Source of the DNA: Euphorbia lathyris
Taxonomy: Eukaryota; Streptophyta; Magnoliopsida; Malpighiales; Euphorbiaceae
Length of the DNA: 64,000 nt
Direction of reading: 5' to 3'
Assembly (NCBI RefSeq): GCF_963576675.1
Contig: NC_088911.1
Location: 81,807,256-81,871,255, forward strand
A program made the position numbers and the translations under genes. The notes beneath the pieces are model-generated. The model had not been told where the DNA came from. It saw nothing but the letters and a program-made list of their open reading frames with translations, and made no database searches. This document shows, in pieces, positions 50,986 through 61,920 of the stretch (its first letter is position 1; every line of letters starts with the position of its first letter).

Positions 50986-51594
50986 GTCCTCTGGATGATA
51001 ACTTCTTAAAATGGGCAGGCAGAATAAAAGGCCCCCAATACACCCCATATGAAAGGGGTGTATTTGAAATCAGAATCAGCTCTCATTTGGAGTTCCCAAA
51101 CAGACCTCCAACAGTAATATTAACTTATCTCATTAAGCTATATAAACCTACATGACATTGTATACACATACACTAATCAATGTCTCCTCTTATTCTCAGT
51201 TTCGCTTCTGGAATAAGATTTATCATCTTAACATGGCTCCTCAGGGGATGATTTATCTTCCCCGTCTCCTTACTCACCCTCCCTATGCCACTGCCACGGT
51301 ATAGATATGCCACCATTTATCTAGTTCATTTGATAAACACTTAATCATGTTTGTGATCTAATTATTCTATGCATTTTGTAGATGTTGTGGCATATATATG
51401 ATCTACTATTACAGCCCCACATTGAGGCGACATTTCCTGGACAGAAGAAGTTATTGATCAATACCTCAGCAACATGGAAGATTATGAGGGACTCGCCTGG
51501 AGATGGTCTGAGGAGTATGCAATGTGGATATGAGCTCCAAACGTGGTTCTCCTTCAAATTCCAAATTTCCTTTACTATCTTTACTATGAGATAG
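50986..51594 (+). pseudogene. Ubiquitin-conjugating enzyme E2-like gene fragment
   Basis: Three exon-like segments with GT-AG borders (50986-51113, 51200-51298, 51382-51594) read in one frame. They contain FLKWAGRIKGPQYTPYERGV, RISSHLEFPNRPPT, FWNKIYHLNMAPQGMIYLP, ATMLWHIYDLLLQPHIEATF and KIMRDSPGDG. The pattern GP..TPY..GVF...I.....FP..PP and IYHLN follows the E2 fold. The E2 active site is normally HPNI...ICLD; here the Cys position is Tyr in MIYLP, so it would be inactive. An upstream start exon is possible near 50827 (MDPLAIVQE). The divergence suggests capture followed by decay. Confidence 0.55.
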
Positions 51595-51624
51595 TAAAGG
51601 AGATTTGGAATTTGAAGGAGAACC
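51545..51624. repeat. 35-bp near-perfect hairpin at the end of the E2-like ORF
   Basis: The left arm 51545-51579 and right arm 51590-51624 are complementary with one mismatch, separated by a 10-base loop. The hairpin includes the last codons and the stop of the E2-like frame. Confidence 0.9.
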
Positions 51625-51689
51625 GAAAGGCAACACTCAACTCCCCCCCATTTGTAATATAACGTAGAGCTTGCTATTCAGTTCATATG

Positions 51690-51707
51690 TATGTGTGTGT
51701 GTGTGTG

Positions 51708-51742
<35 letters not shown>
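51690..51742. repeat. TG/TA dinucleotide microsatellite
   Basis: Runs of TG, then TA, then TG again. Confidence 0.85.
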
Positions 51743-51839
51743 ATTCAAGTCATATCAAAAGACATCTTATCGTTTGTAAGCCATGTCAGAACATGCAAGT
51801 AGCCTAAATTGACCCATTACTACATGCTTCATACATGCT

Positions 51840-52860
51840 CAACGACCCTTTTACAATGTTCTTGCCACTTGGATTGTACTCGTTAAACAATGAACTTGGT
51901 AATGAGGTTTATGATGTTGTCACCACAAGGGACTCTCTTTGTGTTGAATGCATCATAAACCTATCACCATGCTAAATGCTTTTTTTTACGTTAACAAGCC
52001 AAGTGAAAATGAACAGTGTAAGAGTATGGTCAATCTCAATGAACATTTTCATGCATGCACATAATCAGTTCTAGCTTTCTAAATAGAACATCAAACATAA
52101 ACGTGCTTCATACACATACACATAGACATACTCAATCATTTCATAGCAATATAACTCACATTCATATCAATCACTTCATGCATAACTTATTCAACCAATC
52201 AGTTAATAGCAATGCACATACATAACCCTTTACAATATACTTGCCACTTGGATTGTACTAGTTGAAAAGTGAGCACGATGATGAAGTTTACGATGCTGTA
52301 ACCACAAGTTCATAACTTATGCTGATAACATCGAAAACCCATCACCATTCTGAATGGTTTTAATCAGATAACAAGCCAAGCGGATGATATATCGTAAACC
52401 TATCTCAGCATCACCCACAACAACATCATACATGTAACTAATCAGCTACATGCCCAATGAATATTCATACACATACTCAATTTCTAAACAGAACATACAC
52501 CATAAACATGCTTCATACACATACATATACTCAATCAGTTCTAGCAGTATAGCTCGTAGGTATAAGAGTATTCCCATATCACAATGAACATTTATAGCTT
52601 TAGACTATGCCTAATCAGCTACATGCCCAATGAACAATCATATCAATGCACATACATAACCCGTTACAATATACTTGCCACTTGGATTGTACTTGTTGAA
52701 AAGAGAGCACGGTGATGAAGTTTGCGATGCTGTAACCCAAAGTTCATAATTTATGCTGATAGCATCGAAAACCCATCACCATTCTGAATTGTTTCAATTA
52801 GATAACAAGCCAAGTGGAAGATATATTGTAAACATATCTCAGCAGCATAACTCGTGTTCA
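51840..52860. repeat. Three ~200-bp internal repeats of the CACTA element
   Basis: The units begin near TTGCCACTTGGATTGTACT at about 51866, 52240 and 52676, and end near AACAAGCCAAG at about 51993, 52370 and 52805. The last two copies are most similar. Between them lie CATACACATAC-rich spacers. Confidence 0.75.
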
Positions 52861-52993
52861 AATAAAAAGGAATCAGATGAGTTCATAACATTTTCAGCAT
52901 CGGACACTATATTGTCCTAGGTTAAAAAAGATAAAGACCCAAGCTTTTCAGCAGTGAATCTAACAATGAATACAATAAAATCAGTGTATCTGA

Positions 52994-54014
52994 GGCCCCG
53001 TTTGTTTAGGGAAAAATATTGTGTTCTAAAAAATTTTATGCAGAGAAAATATTGTGCAGGAAAATAAAATATTTTCCTGTGTTTGGCAACAACACTAGAA
53101 AATATTTTCCGGTGTTTGATTACAACACTGGAAAATATTTTCCAACCACTAAAAACGTGAAAAAATACAAAAAAACGTGAAATTTGTTAAAAACACAAAA
53201 GGTGAAAAAATGCGAAAATCACGAAAAGTAAAAAAAATATTGAAAACATGGAAAAAAAGTGGAAAAACACGAAAATGTGAAAAAAATAATGTTAAAAACA
53301 CGAAAAACATTTTTTTTCAAATTTTTAGCATTCTTCGTATGTTTTCTCGTGTTATTAACGTTATTGTGTTTTTTTTTCATTTCTTCGTGTTTTCATGTTT
53401 TGTTTTTTGGTTTTTCCATTTTCACGTTTTTTTATTTTTCGCATTTTGTTACTTTTTCGTGTTATTCACGTTTTCGTGTTTAGTTTGCATTTCTCGTCTT
53501 TTCACGTTTTCACTTATTGTCACGTTTTTGTGTTTTAGCATTTTTCGCGTTTTTCATATTTTTTTACGTTTTTGTGTTTTTTGTATTTTTCATGTTTTTA
53601 TATAATTTGTGTTTCTTACTTTTTCGCGTTGTTCATGTTGTGCTTTTTCAAGTGTTTGCTTTTTTTTTGCGTTTTTATATTTTTCACGTTTGTTCACCTT
53701 TTCATGTTTTTTGCAGTTTTTTTTTTCATATTCTCGTGTTTTGTAACGTTTTCACGTTATTCATGTTTTTTCGTGTTTCATACTTTTGTATTTTTACATT
53801 TTTTAACGTTTTCCCCATTTTTCTCTAAACGCGTATGTTTTGGGGAAAATGTTTTACCCTTTTAAAAAGGGTAAAAAATTTTCCCTTATTTTTTCCTTCA
53901 TTTTCCATTGACTTACCACTTATTTTCCTTTGACTTATTTTTCTGCCCAAACAAACATTGGAAAATTGGAAAAATATTTTCGTGCAGAATATTTTCCCCC
54001 AAACAAACAGGGTC
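52994..54014. mobile_element. Tourist-like MITE nested in the CACTA element
   Basis: GGCCCCGTTTGTTTAGG at the left is mirrored by CCAAACAAACAGGGTC at the right, with TGA and TAA flanks. The interior is an irregular ACGTTTTT-type low-complexity array at 53160-53830. The open frames there are Phe-rich artefacts of the repeat. Confidence 0.55.
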
Positions 54015-54176
54015 TAAGCGAGAGATCTAATCCTTTCAACGATAGGTCTGAAAATCAATAGATCCTTATTCCAGCTGCTGAAATCCACATACACAAGAGT
54101 AAATCAGATGAGAAAAAGATAGAGTAAGGAACAATGAAACTCTAATACATCTAGGAATGAAGAAAATGCGGCTTAC

Positions 54177-54306
54177 CAGTACCGTGTTTCGAGCTCACTC
54201 CCAGTGATTGTATGGAGAAAGCAACCATGGAGATAGAGAGGGATGAGAGGGATGAAGATTGCGTAACCAAAAATGGGGTTTGAGATGAGAGAGAGGGGTT
54301 TATATA
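54177..54306 (-). promoter_or_regulatory. Possible minus-strand promoter and first exon in the CACTA element
   Basis: On the minus strand a TATATAAA (54299-54306) precedes by about 70 bp an ATG (54228) that opens a 17-codon exon, MVAFSIQSLGVSSKHGT, ending at a GGTAAGC donor (54176). Similar sequence layouts start CACTA genes, but I found no convincing downstream exon. It is a candidate. Confidence 0.4.
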
Positions 54307-54645
54307 TGAGCTGAGAAATTTCAGTCAAACGATCGAGCGCCTAAATTTAGTATATGGCCGCGTAAGTGAAATTTCATTTGTCGTTTTTTTTTTTGTTTTC
54401 AACATACAATGACAGTCATTTATTACAGGTGTCATCTGATGAGCAAGTAAATTTTAACAAAAACACAAATTTTCTTTGGATGACAGGATTGTGTCATCGG
54501 AATGCCACATGTGAATCGAGCGCGTTTTCAATTAAGCTTTTAGATGATAGAATTCAAATATACTGTCACAAAAAATAATCAGACGATACGAAAACAAATG
54601 TCTGTCATGTATCGTGTGTCATGTGAAAGGGAAAATGGTATAGTG

Positions 54646-55003
54646 AATGTTTCTCTTCGTCTTTGTTTTGTTTCTTTCTTTTCGACCATTGTCTCTAATA
54701 TCAAATCACATATCTCTTTCACTCTTGAGATGGAAACCATCCATTATGCAACTTGAGCAGAGCTCTTCAAAATCCATTGTAACTTGTAAGTCCCATCGTG
54801 TTCTTGCTCACATTATTCTTCTTGCCACTGCCATCATCCCTACTCAGACGGCCGACGCCGATGATGAGGGTAAAGAGCTCTGCTCTGTTGAAACATCTTT
54901 CCACATGATTTTGATTTGACAAAATTATTTAAGTAAATTTAAATATATTCTAAACACACTAAGTTTAAATGCTTTGATTTATTACACTAATGTGTTTGTT
55001 CAA
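54646..55003. other. Flank between CACTA and SIRE-like elements
   Basis: AGCAGAGCTCTT (about 54757) and its complement (about 54876) are inverted about 110 bp apart. A short open frame there (HIILLATAIIPTQTADADDE) is not recognised. Confidence 0.35.
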
Positions 55004-56225
55004 TGTTGAGTTAAATTGTTTATAAGACATAAAGACTAAATGGCTTAAAGTCCAATACGGAAGTCAAAGCCCAAGTCAAACAGATCAAGACCACTCGGCC
55101 CGCGTGTGCAAAACGCTGTCGTTATGAACAAAATGTAGCTCAGCGAGAGAAGGATCTAGAAGACCTTCGTTGAACAACTTCGGAATGAAGCTGCTGAGTT
55201 GAATCGACAAAGAGTACAAGACAGCAGCTGAGCAAGAACAACTTCCAGACAAAGTGTTTCCACTTTGGGTAAAGTTCAGAAGACACAAGACGCTGTCTAG
55301 TTGACCTTACCATAAATGGAGAGACATTCTGCCGAACTGACTAAAAGCTGACCGAGGACAGAAGATACTCAAATCTGATTGGCCGAGAGCTCTGAGCAAG
55401 ACTGAGTGACAACGACAGGAAGCTGTTTCCCTCCAACGGTTATTTCGAAATTCGAAATGACTGATGCCTCAGACGTCTCTATAAATAGTGCCCTCCAGTT
55501 GCTTCATTTAAAAAAAAACACAGAACTTTATCAAGCCATTACGCTGACCAAAATTCTACTCAAAGTTCTGTGAGAAAAAGCAAAGCAAATACTTACACCA
55601 AATTATATATCTTTCATGTAAAAGTCTAGAGTGATTATTCAATCATCTAAGGTGTCTTAGCAATTGTTGTTTAGGACAAATCTTTATCATTTCTAGAGAT
55701 TAGAAAGGAGAGGCTGAGTACTCGGTTATAGTACTCAGCGAGAGATTAGGAGTGAGTAGAGGTATAGAGGAAGGTACTCTTGTTATACTCAGCTTCTAAG
55801 TTGTAAAAGGTTTGATGCTCTACCGTTAAAGAGCTCAGTAGAGAATTCGAAAGCCCGGAACGTGTTCCGGGGACAGGACGTAGGCTTAGAGGCCGAACCT
55901 GGATAAATCTGCTGAGTAACATCTTTCTAACCTTAAACTCCTTAATATATATATTGCTTGCTTAAACAAAACTGACCAAGTAAAGAGGTCACGCTGAGTT
56001 GTGTTGCATTGAGTATCTGAGTTCAGGAATAGACTCAAGTGTTATCTCCTGACTCAAAGAAAGAAGCTGACTTAGTCACCAGTTGACTAAGCTAGTGTCT
56101 TAATTTACTCACCGCGCTGTGTAATCCTTTTTCAAATAAAAAGAAGTCAGCCTTAACGTATTAAAATTTTAAATAGTTCCTATCCCCCCATTGGAACTAA
56201 CTTGTTACGTTATAAGGGACCAACA
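55004..56225 (+). repeat. 5' LTR of the SIRE-like element
   Basis: It starts TGTTG and ends CAACA, and contains the promoter box TATAAATAG (55480-55488). Two bases after the end is the tRNA-iMet-type primer-binding site TGGTATCAGAGC (56228-56239). The left border is inferred from the end sequence alone because the other LTR is not in the window. Confidence 0.65.
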
Positions 56226-56288
56226 AGTGGTATCAGAGCTCTAAAAGCTCACTAAGAAAGGTTTAACTACATTGAGCTGATTCCCACT

Positions 56289-58031
56289 ATGGCTGAAAAT
56301 AGCACTCAGTTTCTCCCAGGAAACCAGACAACTCAGATCTTACCTGAGGGGCTGTCCATTACTCGGCCTCCCCTATTCTTCAGGTCTAACTACACCTTCT
56401 GGAAGAATATGATGAAAAACTTTATTCAGGCAACAAATATGAGTGCATTGCTTTCAATAGTCCAAGGCCCATTTGTTCCTGTTGAGGTTGTGGCTGGCCA
56501 AACAGTTGTCAAAGCTGAGGCCAAATGGACAGAGGATGATCTCAAGAAGCTACAAAATCACGCTTCGGCTATAAACATGCTTCACTATGCGCTTGATGCT
56601 GCAGAATATAATAAGATATCAGGTTGTGAGTCAGCGCAAGAGATCTGGAAGAAGCTGGAGGTCACCTACGAAGGAACCAACAAAGTAAAGGAGTCAAAGG
56701 TGAACCAGCAGATGAGACTATATGAGCTGTTCGAGATGAACGATGATGAGGGAATCTCTGACATGAATGCAAGGTTTACAAACATCATCAACGAGCTCAA
56801 GAGACTTGGGAAGATCTTCACTGAGGAAGAACAAGTCAAGAAGATTCTTAGGAGTCTTCCTAAAAACTGGCAAGCAAAGAAGACTGCTGTTGAGGAAGCT
56901 CAAGACTTAACCACCTACAAATATGATGAACTCATCGGCTCACTGCTGACCCATGAGATCTCAATGAATAATTTCGAGGTGAAGGAAAAGTCTGAAGACA
57001 AGAAGCAAAAATCTCTTGTCATGAAAGCTGACTCCACTGATGGGAGCTCAACAGATGATGAGGAGATGGCTATGTTCACCAGGAAGATGAAAAGGCTGTT
57101 CAGAAAGAATGACAAATATTCTAAGAAGCCTTACAGAAAGTTTGATAAGTATAAAGCTGAGTCCAGCGACATCAAATACAAGAAGGACACCTCAAAGCCC
57201 TTTACATGCTTTGAATGTCATCAAACTGGCCATATCAAGTCAAGCTGCCCCACGCTGAGGAAAGAAAGGAAGAATGGCAAAAAGGCAATGGTGGCAACGT
57301 GGAGCGACAGCAATGAGTCTTCATCATCCGAAGCCGATGCCACTGAGTCAGCAAAGATTTTTTTTATGGCTGACGAACTTTCTGAGCCGTGCATCTCTAA
57401 GCATGCTGACCCCTCCATCGCATCTGATGACGAGGAGCAATCAAATGAGGTAATATCACTACCCCAACTCAGAAATGAAATGGTTAATGCCCTGAGTGAT
57501 CTCTACACACTTGTCAAAAAGTGTAATAAGAAAGTTAGAGCACTCAGCAGGCGCTGTGACGAGGTTGAAGAGGTCAAGCTGAGTGACCTCAGATTCCTTC
57601 TTCAGGACAACTCAACTTTGCATGATAACATGTAGATCATACATAAGTCTGTCTCTGAAGTCCAATCAGTTTCTAAGAAACTGAGAAAGGACATCACAAC
57701 TATCCAGAACCAACTAAAGGTTCCAAACAAAAGAAATATTCCTCTGAATACTCAGTACCGAGGTACTGGTCAGCAGAGATGGAATCCTCAGCGGAAAGAC
57801 CAGTGTGACTTCTGTGGGAAGAAAGGACACACCACAAAGGTGTGCTGGCACGCTCAGCACTGGGGTGCTGACCAGTCAGTGAGAAATCCTAAACGGAATG
57901 TCAGTTGTGACTTCTGTGGAAAGAATGGCCATACTGTTCAAGTATGTCGCCATAAAATAAAAAATGATGCTTTACCTGTTGAACCTAACAAGCAAGGACC
58001 CAAAAAGAATTGGGTACCTAAGAGTAACTAG
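56289..58031 (+). CDS. Copia gag (SIRE-like) with one internal stop
   Basis: Starting at ATG 56289, the frame gives 448 codons to TAG 57633-57635. It then remains open in the same frame to 58031. It contains a copia gag core of the UBN2/SIRE kind (MMKNFIQATNMSALLSIV, LKKLQNHASAINMLHYALDA) and a zinc knuckle CFECHQTGHIKSSC. After the stop it has two further knuckles CDFCGKKGHTTKVC and CDFCGKNGHTVQVC. The protein is the structural capsid and RNA-binding gag. The amber stop most likely inactivates this copy. Confidence 0.85.
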
Positions 58032-58036
58032 TTACA

Positions 58037-59822
58037 TTGCAGGTAAGCCTGAGATGTGCTGAGAAGTCAAAGATGTGGTATATTGACAGCTCATGCTCAA
58101 GGCATATGAATGGTGATGAAACTCAGTTCATCACATTTGAGCGTAAACGAGGAGGAAGCGTAAGTTTTGGAGACAACAAAAAGGGTAAGATAGTAGGGTC
58201 AGGAACCGTTGGAGGTAATCCTACTATTGAGTTAGTCTCCCTAGTCAGCAGACTCAAATATAACTTACTCAGCGTAGCTCAGCTATGTGATAATGGGAGA
58301 AAAGTTATATTTGATAACACTGGTTGTAAAATATTCGAGGGTAAGACTAATGAGTTAATATTAACTGCCCCTCGCATTGATAATGTCTTTATGCTGAACT
58401 TAGAGAAAAAGTTTTCAAAAACTGTATGCTTAGTGTCCAAGGAAGAAAATTCATGGCTATAGCACAGGAGACTTGGTCATGTAAGCATGTACCTCCTGGC
58501 CAAATTAGCAAGAAAGCAATTGGTTGAGGGACTGCCAGAACTTAAATTTGAAAAAGATCAACTATGCCATGATTGCCAAGCTGGAAAACAAACCAAACAA
58601 TCTTTTCATAGTAAAAATATTGTCTCAACTAAGCGTCCGTTAGAGTTACTACACTTGGATCTCTTCGGTCCAGTCCAGCCGCTGAGTCTGGGTGGAAGAA
58701 GATTTTCCTTGGTCATTGTAGATGACTTCTCTCGGTACACGTGGATCATCTTGCTGAGTAGCAAGGATGAGACCTTTGAGACATTTTCAAATTTGGTTAG
58801 AAAACTTGAAAATGATAAAGACCTAAAACTGGCTCACATCCGAAGTGATAATGGTGGAGAATTCAAAAACCAACAGTTTGTTGAATTCTGTGAAGCCAGC
58901 GGCATTGACCATAATTTTTCTGCTCCTAGGACGCCTCAACAAAATGGGGTTGTAGAAAGGAAGAACAGAACCTTGGTTGAAATAGCCAGGACAATGCTGA
59001 GTGAGCATAGGCTTCCAAAGTATTTTTGGGGAGAAGCTGTCAACATAGCGTGCTATATTCTTAATAGGGCTCTTGTTAGACCTATACTAAAGAAAACCCC
59101 CTACGAACTTTGGAAAGGACGAAAGCCTAACATTGGATACTTTCATGCCTTTGGCTGTAAATGTTTTATTTTAAACACCAAAGATAGCCTAGCTAAGTTT
59201 GACTCAAAAGCTGATGAAGCTATCTTTTTAGGCTACTCAACAAACAGCAAAGCATACAGAGTTTTCAATAAACGAACTCAAGTTTTAGAAGAGTCAGTAC
59301 ATGTTGAGTTCGACGAAACTAACCCTGCAGGAAGATATCTCCCGCTGACCGAGGATGATCCACACTCAGTATCCGCTGATCAAGATCCAACCGCTGAGTC
59401 ATTCCCTCAAGGGCTGACCAAAGGTAAAAGTGAACCTCAAATTGTTTTCACTGACCAATCTATACCTGCAGAGATTGTTGAAACACAAACAGCACAAGAC
59501 ATCAATCTACCAAAGGAGATAAGGATACCAAGAGGACACTCAGAGAGTGCCATTCTTGATGCCGCTGAGAATACCCTAATGACAAGAAATCAACTCAGGA
59601 GATACCTCAGCAACGTAGCCTTCATCTCAGTTCAGGAACCAAAGAACTTCGCTGATGCTGAGGAAGATGAATTCTGGATGAGCGCAATGCAAGAGGAACT
59701 TGACCAATTCAGAAGAAACGATGTATGGGAGTTAGTGCCACATCCAAGGAGTCAGAAGACCATTGGAACAAGATGGGTCTTCCGCAACAAGCTGGATGAG
59801 CAAGGAAATGTAGTCAGGAACA
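58037..59822 (+). CDS. Copia pol, protease to start of reverse transcriptase, interrupted
   Basis: A single frame runs with one TAG (58460-58462) where family members have Trp before HRRLGH. The protease motif is WYIDSSCSRHMNGD; the usual DSG is DSS, which probably disables it. A GAG-pre-integrase zinc region (HRRLGHVSMYLLAKL, LCHDCQAGK) follows. The integrase core has LHLDLFGPVQPLSLGGRRFS, IRSDNGGEFK and PQQNGVVERKNRTL, so all three acidic residues are present. The reverse transcriptase begins at FWMSAMQEELDQFRRNDVWE and is cut by the insertion at 59823. Confidence 0.85.
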
Positions 59823-61906
59823 TGTTGGGGTTTAGTGTCCTATAGACAATTGTTCTAGGATACAAACTTAATGTAAATGAATTATTCTTTATATCATTTG
59901 TTTAATGAGATATATGTTTTATAACTATATAAAGGCAATCCCTTTTAAGCACTAAATAAAGTCTAATAAAAGGAAATCCGTAAGTTTATTTAAAGTGATT
60001 ATAAAGTGTTCATAGAAGCATGAAGTGAGACAAAACTTTATAGTAAACTAATAAACTTAAAACCACCCCAAGTCAAGTGATATGTTTGGGATTGACATAT
60101 CACTGTTGAGACTTGTATGTAACAATGTCTTCTATCCGACAGAAAGCTGATCTCACAAGCTTCATATATACAGATATCTAGACAGTTACATAGATCCGAT
60201 AAAACGTTGTTCATTAGGATTGGGGATCCGATTTGAGATAACAGGATGGGTAGATTCATCCTTGTCACCTGTTCATCTCATTGGTATTAATATGTATAAC
60301 TAATCCTCAGACTCAAAGGAATATTAATTGGTATTCTGGATTACGGAATGTGATGCTTTGACTCTGGTGTAACACAATCCTTAACAGAGATGACTCTAGG
60401 GTGTGAACAGTAGACGTTGGGTATCACAGGAAGTAATTGCGTAGTCGTTATATATTGGATTGAGCATTTATCACTCCCGATAAATGGGAGATACATCCAT
60501 GGATCGCTTGTGGAAGACTCGACTCTAAATCCTTGCAAGGTGATAGCTTAAGAGTAAGAAATACAGATTTCACTTAACCTATCTTTTTGAGTTGACTCGG
60601 CCTGTACAAGTAAAACGAACGTCTCGCTATATGTGACTTGACATCACCCATAGTCATAAGATTCAGTTCAAGGATGTAGTTGATAAAGGATCGAATTATA
60701 CTATAACTAATACGGAAAGGTTAACGACAAAATCAACCTGTCTTCTTATAGCTCTGGGGGAATGATTACAGACTTGCTAATCACATACTCTGTACATCAT
60801 TCCGTTATGCAAAGATTAAATATAATTCTTTGAAAATTAATTTAATAACGTTGCATACGGCTAGAAGCAATAAGAACCTAATGGATCACACATAAGACTT
60901 GGAACCTAAAAGAGAGATAGATGTTAATTAATTGATAGAAGCCCAATTGAGCCCAATAAGGTCCATGGACATAAGGGGGTTGAAATTCATGTAGTGATAT
61001 ACATGAATAATTAATTTGATTTTGTTAATCCTAATTAGATTAGGAATATGAATTAAATTAATTAAGAGATAATTAAGTTAGGAGTTTAAATTAGATTAAT
61101 ATACTCCTATTATTATCCAATAAGGTTATTATTATTATCCTTAATATATTAGATATATAGTGAGATAATAATTATGAATTCTATTCCGAATGGAATTCCT
61201 ATTCAATAACCTAATTCTATCTAACTATGGATTAGATACAAGAGATTATAAATACCCCTTCTCTTGAGATTTTCGAAATCTAAGCAAGCCATACCCTACT
61301 TGTGATTTTCGAAATTCACCTAGTCCAAGAGAGAGAAAATTCGACACCCCTAGTTCGAGGACGAGATTTCTCTACGGCTTCGTTTGATCAATTGATTTTC
61401 ATCTATTTCTTTTATCCTTGATCTTGTGTTGATTAGTTAGAGGCAATCTACTTTGGTTGATATTCAACGGTTGATACTAAATTAATCTTCCCGTATTTTA
61501 TTTCGTGTTTGGGAACTCGAAGAAGAAAAACAAACAAAAGGGAGAAATTCGTTTTACTAATCCTACATCAGGTCAGTTCACGATTTCGCGGATTCTCGGA
61601 GATTGAACCGTCGGATCGTCGCGATTTTTGGACAGGAGCTTTTAGACATATTCTTCCACGTTTCCACCGAAGGGATCGTCGTTCGGAGGTCTGGAAAGTC
61701 TGTTTCGGATAGGGGCAGATTGGTAGACAATTTCTATCTCTTTTGAAGTTGTGGGCACTTCATTAACAACGGTAGATTGATCATCAAGAGGTAATTCTTC
61801 TTATCCCTCTTTATATGAAATAACGGTTAACGGATCTTGTGGTTAAATGGAAATAGGTTAAAATTTTTATATTTCCTCTGCTATACCTTAGCCTAATTTA
61901 CAACAG
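59823..61906 (+). repeat. 5' LTR of a second Ty1/copia element
   Basis: It begins TGTTG and ends CAACA, spans 2084 bp and has TATAAATA at 61247-61254. It is followed by the primer-binding site TGGTATCAGAGCC at 61908-61920. It starts directly within the reverse-transcriptase coding sequence of the first element. The 3' LTR is outside the window. Confidence 0.85.
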
Positions 61907-61920
61907 TGGTATCAGAGCCA

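Larger units (their letters stand above)
49946..54645. mobile_element. CACTA transposon with captured sequences (Pack-CACTA)
   Basis: The left end is CACTACGTCAAATAG (49946) and the right end is the complement of CACTATACCATTTTC (54645). AAT flanks both (49943-49945 and 54646-54648), the 3-bp duplication of CACTA elements. Both subterminal zones have short repeats built on TGTCATGTG and GACGGTT. No transposase was recognised. Inside are a ubiquitin-conjugating-enzyme-like gene in three exons (50986-51594), a long hairpin, three ~200-bp repeats, a nested MITE (52994-54014) and, on the minus strand at the right, a promoter-like start exon. Confidence 0.8.
55004..59822 (+). mobile_element. SIRE-like Ty1/copia element, left part
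   Basis: It comprises LTR (55004-56225), primer-binding site (56228-56239), gag (56289-58031) and pol (58037-59822). It is broken in the reverse transcriptase by a second copia element at 59823. The rest lies beyond that insertion, outside the window. Confidence 0.85.

Noticed and set aside
53177..53865. Three overlapping Phe-rich open frames
   Set aside because: They arise from an ACGTTTTT-type low-complexity array inside a MITE.
56228..56239. tRNA-like sequence TGGTATCAGAGC (also 61908)
   Set aside because: It is a primer-binding site next to an LTR, not a tRNA gene; no cloverleaf follows.
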